DNA from: Neomesorhizobium sp963726065
GTDB taxonomy: Bacteria; Pseudomonadota; Alphaproteobacteria; Rhizobiales; Rhizobiaceae
Assembly: GCA_963726065.1 (NCBI GenBank)
Contig: CAVSAU010000009.1
Location: forward strand, 1 to 64,000
DNA length: 64,000 nucleotides
Direction of reading: 5' to 3'
Position numbers and translations under genes: made by a program. Shown in pieces: positions 1 through 8,837 of this stretch (the first letter of the stretch is position 1; every line of letters begins with the position of its first letter). A model generated the notes under the pieces. It saw only the letters and a program-made list of their open reading frames with translations. It searched no databases and was not told where the DNA came from.

Positions 1-330
1 GTTGGCCGCCCGCGCCACCAGCAAGGGCGAGGCGGCCCGTCGCCGTCGAGCACATCCTGCCCAACATCGCCAACCTGCTTCTCGTGCAAGGCGCGGTCCA
101 GTTCGCGCTCGGCATTCTGGCCGACGGGCTTTGTTGTGTACGGCTCGGCGCCCAGCCCCTTCCCCATGCCGAGTTGAGCGGCATCCTCTAGACGCGCAGA
201 CCCGCATGATCATCGCACCTTCCACCGCCATCTTCCCGGGCTTTGCCATCGTCTTCCGCATGCTCGCCTTCAACCTGCTCGGCGACGGCCTCTACGACGT
301 GCTCGATCCGAAACTGAAGTTCATCAGCGT
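1..330 (+). pseudogene. Remnant of dipeptide ABC transporter permease (DppC/OppC-like), 3' part
   Basis: This is the C-terminal part of an inner-membrane permease of the peptide ABC family, read across several frames. The segment HILPNIANLLLVQGA starts near base 51, and a second block reading QTRMIIAPSTAIFPG to FNLLGDGLYDVLDPKL runs from about 197 to 316. Both match the conserved end of DppC/OppC proteins. The frame changes between them, with a loss of the usual AEAGLSYLGLG stretch around 115-180. The gene continues beyond the left edge of the window. With the two broken ATPases that follow it forms a decayed dpp-type operon. Confidence 0.75.
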
Positions 331-1137
331 TGGCCTGCTTGAAATCGAAGGCCTCTCAGTCGATATCGACGGCACGCCGATCCTCAGAGCGTCGTCGACC
401 ATCGACCAGGGCGAAGTGATGGGGCTTGTCGGCGAAAGCGGCTCGGGCAAGTCGATGACGGCACTTGCCGTCATCGGTATGCTCCGTTTTCCGCCGCGCC
501 GCCACCAGTACCTTCAGTGGCGTCAATATCCTTGCCGCCACCGAGGACCAGATGTTGCACACTCAGCGACGACGTCGGCATGGTTTTCCAGGAACCGATG
601 ACGGCGCTGAAGCACCGGGGTGCGGCAATCGGCGAACAGGTCGCGGAAGGCGTTTCGCGCGCCTACGTCTGCCCGAGCCACTGCGAAGCCCATGCGCGCA
701 AGATCCTCGACCGTGTCGGCCTGCCCGAAGCGAAATTTCCGGCTGTTCGGTCTATCCGCACGATTCTCAGCGGCCCTCGCAGCATCTCGTCATCGCCATT
801 GCCTACGCGCTAAAGCCGAAGCTGATCACCAACGAGCAACAACGGCGCTCGACGTGGTGCTGCAAGCAGATCCTCGAACTGCTGCGCGATCTCGTCAACG
901 AGAACCACATCAGCCTGTACTTCATCTAGCACGACCTCGCCGTGGTGACCGACATGTGCGATTCGCATTGGCGGTGATTCGCCACAGACAAGGTGATGGA
1001 GGAAAGACGACGAACCGCGCCCTGCAACAGGTCCCGCCCCCTACACCGGCGGGCTCGGCGGGGCGGATCGATGCATGTACCTAAGCACCAAGCCATTTGC
1101 CTTCCCCTCCTGGGCAGACCGCGCCGGAAAAAATGAG
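331..1137 (+). pseudogene. Remnant of dipeptide ABC transporter ATPase (DppD/OppD-like)
   Basis: The remnant begins with LLEIEGLSVDIDGTPIL and an intact Walker A, GESGSGKS (about 430-455). The Q-loop MVFQEPMTAL lies at 580-609. The signature region (about 755-790) is scrambled, the D-loop region is frameshifted, and a TAG at 927-929 sits directly before the H-loop sequence HDLAVVTDMCD. The typical C-terminal end is recognisable up to about 1137 in other frames. Because every core motif is separated by indels and there is an in-frame stop, I call it a real pseudogene, unlike the singly frameshifted genes elsewhere in the window. Confidence 0.75.
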
Positions 1138-1960
1138 CCCCGCCCCCTCCTGTTCCGTGGAAAACGTCGTCCGCGACTATCCCAGCCGCCCGCACTTCGC
1201 TGTTCCACACGCCCGACCGATGCGCCCGTCGACGACCATTTCATTCTCGATGCAGCCAGCCAGTCGACGGCGCTGGTCGGCCACTCCGGCTCGGAAAGTC
1301 GACGCTTGCCCGCATGATGCGCACTCATAGTCCAACCAGCAGGGAAATCCGCTTCATCGGCGAAGCGCTGACCCGGCGAGCGCGAAGCCACGCTGAAACC
1401 CGCACGCCCGCGACATCCAGTCATCCAGATACCTACGGCTCATTCGATCCGCGCCACAAGGTCGAGCGCCTCGTCGCCGACCATTCATCTCCTCGAGACC
1501 GTACCGCGAAGAGGCCCGGCGCGACAAGGTCACCGCCGCGTTGCATGAAGATCAGTTGAGCCCACGCCGACATCGACAAGTATCCGCACCGATTTCTCCG
1601 GCGGACAACACCAGCGCCTGTCGATCGCGCGCGCCATTATCACCAGGCCCAAACTGGTCGCTCCGCAGAACGACCATCTGTCGGCCGACCTCGACGTTTC
1701 CATCCGCGCCCAGATCCTCGACCTCTCGCCGATCTGAACAGCCGGCTCGCATCGCTTATCTGCTCATTCCCCACCACGATTTGACGATCTCGCGCGCACC
1801 ATCACCGACAACACTGATGGTGATGCATGAGGGCAGAGGATCGTGGAGCGCGACCGAGCAGGCCGAAGTGCTGGACCATCCGCGAATCAATGCAGCCGAA
1901 GGCTCTCATCACACAACCTCACCGTGCCGTCGCGGCGGGGCCCGGGACCGGGGTGAACTG
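1134..1960 (+). pseudogene. Remnant of dipeptide ABC transporter ATPase (DppF/OppF-like)
   Basis: The second ATPase seems to have started inside the end of the first, at the sequence PEKMSPA. Recognisable pieces are RDYPSR near 1175, a Walker A with one missing base near 1285-1312, YGSFDPRHKVERLV (about 1433-1476), which is typical of DppF proteins, and a signature FSGGQHQRLSIARAI (about 1594-1640). The frame changes many times between them, and the Walker B/D-loop region (about 1650-1740) is partly rewritten by substitutions. No functional product is possible as written. Confidence 0.7.
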
Positions 1961-2170
1961 TCGATGATGGCCATGACAACCAATGCATCATCCCTTCGCC
2001 ATTGTTATCCACCCTAACTTCAGCCTACTTCCATTTCCGGTACCGCCACCGCGATCTGACCAACCGCCCCCTTTCCATCCCTCCTCGACGCCGCAGAGCC
2101 GAATTGCGTGAATCGAAAGACGTGGTCACTGTTTCCGTTACCGTTGACATTCAAGACTCTTGGTTGTTCT

Positions 2171-2190
2171 TGGTTGCGATACATCATTGG
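2171..2190 (+). repeat. Left terminal inverted repeat of IS481 element
   Basis: TGGTTGCGATACATCATTGG is the exact reverse complement of bases 3223-3242. It lies 68 bases upstream of the transposase start. Confidence 0.85.
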
Positions 2191-2258
2191 GACCTGGTAA
2201 GTAACGCCCTTGCTGATCATGCTTGGCGCTTTGCTGCTCTTTCCGAAGGGGTATTGTG

Positions 2259-3251
2259 ATGCAGATACATCCTCAGGCTCGGACGACCCCCGCGGTGCGA
2301 GCCGAAATTGCACGATCGACCGAACCTGCCAGTGTCATAGCGAAGCGCTACGGCATCAGCGATGAAACGGTCCGCAAGTGGCGCAAACGCGGTGAGCATG
2401 CGGTCCAAGATCGCTCAAGCCGACCCAAGCGCCTTACTTGGCGTGTGAGCGAAGAAGAGCGCGCGATCATCTGTGCAGTGCGCAGGGCGACAGGTTTTGC
2501 GCTGGATGATCTCACCTTCGTGCTCCGGCACTTCCTGCCGCATCTTAACCGCGACAGCATTTATCGGGTTCTCAAGACGGAGGGCCTCAATCGACGACCA
2601 CCTAAGCCGACGGTGCAACCCCGCAAGGGACAAGGGCGCTTCCGGGACTATGATCTGGGCTTTGTCCATATTGACGTCAAACATCTGCCCAGGCTGCGCA
2701 CCGCAGACGGCGACATACGAAAGCGCTTCCTTTATGTGGCAATTGATCGCTGCTCGCGGTTCGTCCACCTGGCCGTCTATGATGCGGAAAACGCCGCCAA
2801 TGCGGTCGCCTTCCTCAAGGAAGCGAGAAAGGCCTTTCCCTTCCGCATCACCCATGTGCTGACGGATCGAGGCTCATGCTTCACCGCCGATGATTTTGAA
2901 CGCGCTTGCGCGAAGGGAAAGGCCATCCATCGCACAACGAAGCCCTATACACCCCAGACCAACGGTATGGTCGAGCGCTTTAATGGTCGCATCGCCAGTG
3001 AGGTCCTCGGCATCAACGTTGCTGGTCACGCCGATCTCGAAATCCTGCTGGCCGGCTTCAACCGCGCCTATAACCAACGACGCCAGCGCGTTCTCCAAGG
3101 CAGTTCGCCCTGCCAGAAAGTCGACGAACGCATCAAACTCTCACCCGCTCTCGCCAACCCGCTCTACAAACCCGCAAGGCAGGACGATCTCATGGCCAAA
3201 GTCGATCGCATCCTCTACTATGCCAATGATGTATCGCAACCAGACAGCTAG
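2259..3251 (+). CDS. IS481-family transposase (DDE)
   Basis: This is a complete 330-residue transposase that catalyses cut and strand transfer of its own element. The N-terminal third holds helix-turn-helix segments (around residues 23-42, YGISDETVRKW), and the rve/RNase H-like core follows. The catalytic triad is visible as D139 (VHID), D203 (LTDRGS) and E239 (NGMVERFN), with 35 residues between D203 and E239, the canonical spacing. I chose ATG 2259 because the in-frame TTG 2223 adds only a non-conserved leader. The last codons run through the right inverted repeat and the stop lies just outside it. The frame is intact, so the enzyme may be active. Confidence 0.9.
   Translation: MQIHPQARTTPAVRAEIARSTEPASVIAKRYGISDETVRKWRKRGEHAVQDRSSRPKRLTWRVSEEERAIICAVRRATGFALDDLTFVLRHFLPHLNRDSIYRVLKTEGLNRRPPKPTVQPRKGQGRFRDYDLGFVHIDVKHLPRLRTADGDIRKRFLYVAIDRCSRFVHLAVYDAENAANAVAFLKEARKAFPFRITHVLTDRGSCFTADDFERACAKGKAIHRTTKPYTPQTNGMVERFNGRIASEVLGINVAGHADLEILLAGFNRAYNQRRQRVLQGSSPCQKVDERIKLSPALANPLYKPARQDDLMAKVDRILYYANDVSQPDS
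3223..3242 (+). repeat. Right terminal inverted repeat of IS481 element
   Basis: CCAATGATGTATCGCAACCA is the exact reverse complement of 2171-2190. It overlaps the 3' end of the transposase gene. Confidence 0.85.
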
Positions 3252-3377
3252 TGACTATAGAGGATGGCCTGGTCGCTGTTGTGATAGCCTACGCTGATAT
3301 TGATCGATCCGTCGTCGTGGGCCGCCGGTAGTTTCGTCCACTCCGTCGCACGGTTGCCTCTGGCCGCACGCACGCAG

Positions 3378-3408
3378 TTGAGCAGGACGTTCCCCTTTAT
3401 GCTATGAT
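3378..3408 (+). promoter_or_regulatory. Candidate promoter for the RTX sugar dehydrogenase
   Basis: TTGAGC (3378-3383) and TATGAT (3403-3408) are separated by 19 bases and lie 40 bases upstream of the ATG at 3448. The spacing is longer than the usual 17, so this is a weak prediction. Confidence 0.3.
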
Positions 3409-3447
3409 CCTGCGATGCGGACGGGTTCCAATTCTTAAGGCTCTGGC

Positions 3448-5773
3448 ATGGCGAACATCACCGGCACCAATGCGACCGAAACCCTGAACGGAACCGGCGT
3501 TCTCGACACGATCCAGGGGCTGGGCGGCAGCGATCAGATCAACGGCCTTGGCGGCGCCGACACGATCTCGGGCGGCGACGGGTCCGATACGCTACCCGGC
3601 GGCGACGGCGACGACACCATCTACGGCCACAGCGTCGCCGATCTCAGATCCGACGTCGGGAAACATCACCGCAACGTTGCTGGCCAATGTCGGCTCGGGC
3701 GCAGTGTTCGTCACCGGCGCGCCGGGCGACGACGGCTTTGTCTACGCACTGAGGAAGGATGTCGGCGATATCGTTCGGATCAATACGGCGACTGGCGCTC
3801 AGTCGACCTTCCTCGACATTCCCAATGCGCAATTCTCGAGCGGCGGCGAACGGGGCGTCCTGGGCCTCGCCTTTCATCCCGACTATGATGCGAACGGTCG
3901 CTTTTTCGTCTTCCTCACCAATCCGGCCGGCAATATCGAAGTGCGCGAATACGCCCGGTCGGCCGGCAATCCGGCGCTCGCCGATCCAACGGTCCCGTCG
4001 AGAACGATCATCACCATTCCGCATCCGACCTTCGCCAATCACAATGGCGGCTCGCTCGCCTTCGGCCCGGACGGCTATCTCTATATCGCGACCGGCGACG
4101 GCGGCGGCGCCAATGATCCCGACGGAAACGCCCAGAACATCAATTCACTGTTGGGCAAGATCCTCAGGCTTGACGTGAATGGCGACGACTTTCCGGCCGA
4201 TTCGTCGCGCAACTACGCGATTCCCGACGACAATCCCTTTGCCGGCGCTACACCAGGTGCCGGCGAGATCTGGGCCTATGGCCTGCGCAATCCCTGGCGC
4301 ATCAGCTTCGACCCTGCCAACCGGCGATCTCTATATCGGCGACGTCGGGCAGGGCGCGCGCGAGGAAGTGAATTTCGAGGCTGCCGGCGGACCGGGCGGC
4401 GTTAACTACGGCTGGGATTATCGCGAAGGCAGCTGCCGGGCCCGAGCGCCCCGCCTCAGCCCCCGATAGCCTTCACCGACCCGGTTTACGACTATCCGCG
4501 CGCGTTGGTCACAGCATCACCGGCGGCTATGTCTACCGCGGACCGGCGCCCGGGGCTGCAGGGTGCCTATTTCTTTGCCGATTTCGTCTCCGGACGGCTT
4601 CTGACGCTGCGTATCGTGAACGGCGTGGCAGAGGATGCGATCGATCGTACGGCGCAGGTGGTTGGCGCCGATCTGCAGCAGATATCGTCCTTCGGCACGG
4701 ACAATGCCGGCAATCTCTATGTGGTGACCTTGACGGGCGCGATCTATCGGCTCGTTCCGGGCGCTGCCGCTGGCGATGGCGCCGACACGATCGATGGCGG
4801 CGCCGGCAACGACAACCTCTTTGGCGGCCAGGGCGCTGACACCCTTCGCGGCGGGACCGGCGATGACACGATCTATGGCGGCCTCGGCAACGACACTGCA
4901 CAATTCCAGCTGAACGCCGTCAACTACACCCCGCAGCATTTCGGCCGCTTGATTCTGATCTCCGGACCAGAAGGTAATGACACGCTACATGATATCGAAA
5001 CTGTGACCTTTGCCGATGGTGCGATTGGCCCCGACGACGGCAACCCGCTGATCGACACGCTTTTCTACCTTGCGCGCAATCCGGACGTTTTTCATTTTGG
5101 CGTGAGCGCGGTCGAGCACTACACCGCTTTCGGCTGGAAAGAGGGGCGGGACCCCAATTCTTTCTTCTCCACCAACGGTTATCTGAGCGCCAACGCAGAC
5201 GTCGCTGCGGCGGGCATCAACCCTCTGCAGCATTACGATAGTTTCGGCTGGCGAGAGGGGCGCGATGCCGCGGTGAATTTTGACACGGGCCTTTATCTGC
5301 TGCGCAACCCAGATGTCGCCGCTGCCGGTGTCGATCCGCTGGCGCACTTCCTCGAATTTGGGAAGGCGGAGGGCCGCGTGGCTTCCCCGGCGATCGGGGC
5401 AACGATCGCGGCGGGCTTCGATTTTGAGTTCTATCTGCTCGGCAATCCAGATGTCGGGCTCGCAGGTGTAGATGCCCTGACGCACTACAATACATTTGGG
5501 TGGCACGAGGGGCGCAATCCGAATGCCTACTTCGATACGGCTGGCTATCTGGCTCACAACCCGGATGTCGCCGCTGCAGGCGTCAATCCGCTTCAACACT
5601 ACGATCAGTACGGTTGGAAAGAGGGCCGCGATCCGTCCGGCGCGTTCGATACCGCCGCCTATCTGGCTGCGTACCCGGACGTTGCAGCCGCGCAGATGGA
5701 TCCGCTGCAACACTTCCTGATGTACGGGGTTTACGAAGGCCGCTCAAGCTTCGCAGACGGCATGTTTGGTTAG
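3448..5773 (+). CDS. RTX protein with PQQ-type glucose/sorbosone dehydrogenase domain and six C-terminal repeats (frameshifted)
   Basis: The reconstructed product has about 770 residues. It starts with RTX calcium-binding nonapeptides (GGADTISGGDG, GGDGDDTIYG; first 60 residues). A GSDH-fold beta-propeller follows: GERGVLGLAFHPDY, HNGGSLAFGPDGYLY and GEIWAYGLRNPWRISFDP are characteristic of soluble PQQ-dependent aldose dehydrogenases. A second RTX block (about 4778-4890) comes next, then six 36-residue repeats. There is no Sec signal; RTX blocks suggest export by a type I system, with sugar oxidation outside the cell (inference). Frame changes occur near 3647, 4318, 4440, 4504 and 4552. The first, second and last resolve as one-base insertions and 4504 as a one-base deletion. 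No PQQ-synthesis or type I export genes lie nearby. Confidence 0.75.
5052..5757 (+). repeat. Six tandem repeats of about 36 residues in the RTX dehydrogenase C-terminus
   Basis: Each unit follows the pattern F-D-T-x2-Y-L-x2-N-P-D-V-A-A-A-G-V, then x-P-L-x-H-Y-x2-F-G-W-x-E-G-R-D-P. Units start near 5052, 5172, 5283, 5418, 5532 and 5643; the third is followed by an 8-residue insert. DNA identity between units is only moderate, so this is a protein-level repeat and not a recent tandem duplication. Confidence 0.85.
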
Positions 5774-6218
5774 ACGCGGTCTTCGCGAAACGCAGAAGTT
5801 GCACACTTGAATGCTCGTCTTACAGCAGCCTCGACCCTCTTTTTGCTCGACACCGACGTCTTTCGTCTCGCGATTCTGCGAACCTCGCAGGCCATCTTCG
5901 ATAGCTTCTTCCCCAGGGCTGCGCCGTACCGATGCAAGTGCCGTCTGGAGGTCGGCCAGTTGTTCGGCAGCGTGCAGTATCTCCGGGTGGCGACTTTCCT
6001 TGACAACGCCTCTGTCAGTTTCAGCGAGATACTCACCGCGCAGCGGCAGAGCCGCCCTTTCGACAGGACGAGACCGATTGCGCCAGGGAACTCTGACGGC
6101 GGAACCAAGGTCAGAATTTTGCATTACAGACAAGTGAGCGATCTTTGCTGTCGCTGGTATCGTGGCTAACGTCGAGTTCAATCGCTTCTCAAAGCCGACA
6201 ACCTGGACGACTCGTGCG
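5774..6218. other. Intergenic region without a supportable gene
   Basis: Open frames exist on both strands (for example 5744-6235 minus) but none has a ribosome binding site plus recognisable content, and they overlap one another. I see no RNA gene or clear terminator. Confidence 0.5.
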
Positions 6219-7563
6219 TTAGGCCTTAACGACAATTCCGCGATTTAGCCCCTGGCGATCTAGCGCATTGCGCGTATCGATGATCAGCGGCGCCCACTCT
6301 GCAATAGAACGATAGTCAATGCCATCATGGTCGGTGGCGATTACGACGGCATCAAAGGGCTTGAGCGCTACCTTAGTTAGATCGACCGATCGCCGGCCCT
6401 TGAGCGCCATATGCTCGCGCGTTGCCGGAATCTCGCTTACATACGGGTCGTGAAACTCAGCCTTGCCGCCCCTCTCCTCAATGAGCTCGATGAGCCGCAG
6501 CGAAGGGCTTTCCCGGATGTCGGGAACGTTCTTCTTGTAGGCGAGGCCGATGATAAGGATGCGCGACCGACTAAGTGCCTTGCCGAAGCGCAGGTCCAGC
6601 GCCTCGGCGAGCTTGTCGACGACATGACGAGGCATCGCGGAGTTGATCTCGCCCGCCAGCTCGATGAAGCGCGTCGGTATCTCGTATTCGCGCGCTTTCC
6701 AGGTCAGATAGAACGGGTCGATCGGAACGCAATGACCGCCGAGGCCCGGGCCCGGGTAGAAGGGCATGTAGCCGAACGGCTTGCTTTTGGCCGCCTCGAT
6801 GACCTCCCAGATGTCGATGCCCATCGCGTCGTAGATGACCTTCAGCTCGTTGACGAGCGCGATGTTGACCGATCGGAAGATGTTCTCGGTCAGTTTGACG
6901 GCTTCGGCCGTCGATGTGGTCGAGACAGGCACGACCGATTTGACGACCCTGCCGTAGAAGGCTTCCATCAGGCTCGCGGCCATCGGACCGTCTCCCGCGA
7001 TGACCTTGGGGATCGTTGCTGACCTCGAATTTCTTGTTGCCGGGGTCCTCCCGCTCGGGGGAAAAGCCGACAAAAAAATCGGTTCCGGATTTCAGCCCGC
7101 TCTCTTCGAGTATGACCTTCACCACATCGTCGGTGGTGCCGGGATAGGTCGTCGATTCGAGAACGACCAGCTGCCCGCGGCGGAGATGGCGCGCAATGAC
7201 GCTTGCGGTATTCCTGACGAACGAAAGGTCCGGATCACGGTGTCTGGTCAACGGCGTCGGCACGCAGATGATGACGACGTCGCACTCTTCGAGTTCGGAG
7301 AACTCCGACGTGGCGTGAAACCGGCCGTTGGAGAGCTCCGAGGCAAGCGCATCAGACGTCACGGCTTCGATGTAGGACCGTCCGGCGTTCAGCGTGACGA
7401 TTTTTTCCGGGTCGATGTCGAAGCCGGTTACCGGGAATCCTGCGCGGGCGATCGCCATGGCCAGCGGCAGTCCGACATAGCCAAGGCCGATAATCCCAGC
7501 CCGGGCCTCGCGCGACGAGATCTTTTCCAGGAGGCATTCATAGGTCGATTGAAGGGCGTTCAA
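6219..7563 (-). CDS. Nucleotide sugar dehydrogenase, WbpA/WecC type (one frameshift)
   Basis: This cytoplasmic NAD-dependent enzyme oxidises C6 of a UDP-sugar, probably UDP-GlcNAc, to the uronate for surface polysaccharide synthesis. The N-terminal Rossmann motif GIIGLGYVGLPLA, the central TTSTAEAVKLTENIFR helix and the catalytic-cysteine segment GPGLGGHCVPIDPFYL are all present. The C-terminal UDP-binding domain contains GLAYKKNVPDIRESPSL. A TTG at 7563 preceded by GGAAG nine bases upstream is the best start, giving about 447 residues, normal for the family. The frame breaks at 7008-7011, where GGGG on the plus strand should be GGG. The WbpE-like aminotransferase at 11590 is a plausible pathway partner. 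Substrate choice between UDP-GlcNAc and related sugars is not certain. Confidence 0.85.
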
Positions 7564-7929
7564 GCGTACGATCTTCCCGGATGGCTGAGACTGATTTCTG
7601 TTGCGGCCAACTGGTTGGGGTGGGCCGAACCCGATGGAGGCATATTTCGGAAACCCGTCTTTAGCAAGGTTGACGCCAGCTGCTGAAACCGGGTTGGAAA
7701 TCCTATCTGCACTGCTTGGGAAGCTCACACGCCGGGTTCTGCCACCCCTCCCGAAATCGCTTTCCCCAAATCGCCGTTTTCCGCGCAAAACTGCTTCTGC
7801 TGCGCCTGGTCATATTGGTCGCGGCCGCCTTGAGAAGCCCCGCAACCCGTGAGATTGGAGGTATTCGAAGGCTCCGCGTTCCGTCGGGCCGTTTGCGGCC
7901 GTTGGCTGCCGCACCCCGAAGGCGTCACG
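7564..7929. other. Divergent intergenic region between the sugar dehydrogenase and cysD
   Basis: This 366-base region must hold the promoters for two divergent genes. I see no convincing -35/-10 pair or strong palindrome. Confidence 0.4.
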
Positions 7930-8835
7930 ATGCTTGCAAAGCTCACCCATCTCGACCGGCTCGAAGCCGAGGCGATCCATATCTTCCGGGAGGTCGCCGC
8001 GACCTTCTCGAAGCCGGTGATGCTTTATTCCGTCGGCAAGGATTCGTCGGTCCTGCTGCATCTGGCGATGAAGGCCTTTTATCCGGCCAAGCCGCCGTTT
8101 CCGTTCCTGCATGTCGATACGACCTGGAAGTTCCGCGAGATGATCGAATTCCGCGACGCCATGGCGGCCAGGCACGGCTTCGATCTCCTGGTGCATATCA
8201 ACGAGGATGGCGTGCGCGACGGCATCAGCCCGTTCGAACACGGCTCCAACACCCACACCCACGTCATGAAGACGGTGGCGCTGCGCCAGGCGCTCGACAA
8301 ATACGGCTTCGACGCCGCCTTCGGCGGCGCCCGCCGCGACGAGGAGAAGTCGCGCGCCAAGGAGCGCATCTTCTCCTTCCGCAACGCCAGCCACGCCTGG
8401 GACCCGAAAAACCAGCGCCCCGAAATGTGGAAGATCTACAACACCCGCGTTGCGCCGGGTGAATCGATCCGCGTCTTCCCGCTGTCCAACTGGACCGAGC
8501 TCGATATCTGGCAATACATCCTGCAGGAAGAAATCCCCATCGTGCCGCTCTATTTCGCCAAGAAGCGCCCGATCGTCGAGCGCGACGGCATGCTGATCCT
8601 CAAGGACGACGACCGCATGAAACTGCGCGCGGGCGAAACCGTCGAGGAGCGCCTCGTGCGCTTCCGCACGCTCGGCTGCTACCCGCTCACCGGCGCCATC
8701 GAGTCCGACGCTGAGGATCTCGAATCCATCGTCAGCGAAATGCTGACCGCCCGCACCTCCGAACGCCAGGGCCGCCTCATCGACAAGGACGAGGCGGGTT
8801 CCATGGAAAAGAAAAAGCGCGAGGGCTATTTCTGA
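7930..8835 (+). CDS. cysD: Sulfate adenylyltransferase subunit 2 (CysD)
   Basis: This 301-residue catalytic subunit of ATP sulfurylase makes adenosine 5'-phosphosulfate from sulfate and ATP in the cytoplasm, together with the CysN GTPase. The PP-loop motif SVGKDSSVLLHL lies around residue 37-48. FGGARRDEEKSRAKERIFSF and the C-terminal GSMEKKKREGYF are family hallmarks. ATG 7930 gives the usual length; upstream in-frame codons (7849 onward) are not conserved in type. The gene is intact and its stop lies two bases before the cysNC start, so the two are translationally linked. Confidence 0.95.
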   Translation: MLAKLTHLDRLEAEAIHIFREVAATFSKPVMLYSVGKDSSVLLHLAMKAFYPAKPPFPFLHVDTTWKFREMIEFRDAMAARHGFDLLVHINEDGVRDGISPFEHGSNTHTHVMKTVALRQALDKYGFDAAFGGARRDEEKSRAKERIFSFRNASHAWDPKNQRPEMWKIYNTRVAPGESIRVFPLSNWTELDIWQYILQEEIPIVPLYFAKKRPIVERDGMLILKDDDRMKLRAGETVEERLVRFRTLGCYPLTGAIESDAEDLESIVSEMLTARTSERQGRLIDKDEAGSMEKKKREGYF

Positions 8836-8837
8836 TC

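Larger units (their letters stand above)
2165..3246 (+). mobile_element. IS481-family insertion sequence, about 1.08 kb
   Basis: One transposase gene fills the element. A perfect 20-bp inverted repeat lies at 2171-2190 and 3223-3242. Outside it, the left side reads TGTTCT and the right side, reverse-complemented, TGTC, so both ends can be extended to the 5'-TGT expected of IS481 elements, with a 2-bp length difference. I see no convincing target-site duplication. It sits just downstream of the decayed peptide transporter. Confidence 0.8.

Noticed and set aside
2223..2258. Upstream TTG start for the IS481 transposase
   Set aside because: It adds 12 non-conserved residues; ATG 2259 starts the conserved part.
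5052..5757. Repeats considered as a CRISPR-like or DNA-level tandem array
   Set aside because: Units are about 110 bases, in frame, and conserved at protein rather than DNA level.
5744..6235. 163-codon minus-strand frame in the gap after the RTX gene
   Set aside because: It overlaps competing frames, has no convincing ribosome binding site and no family resemblance.
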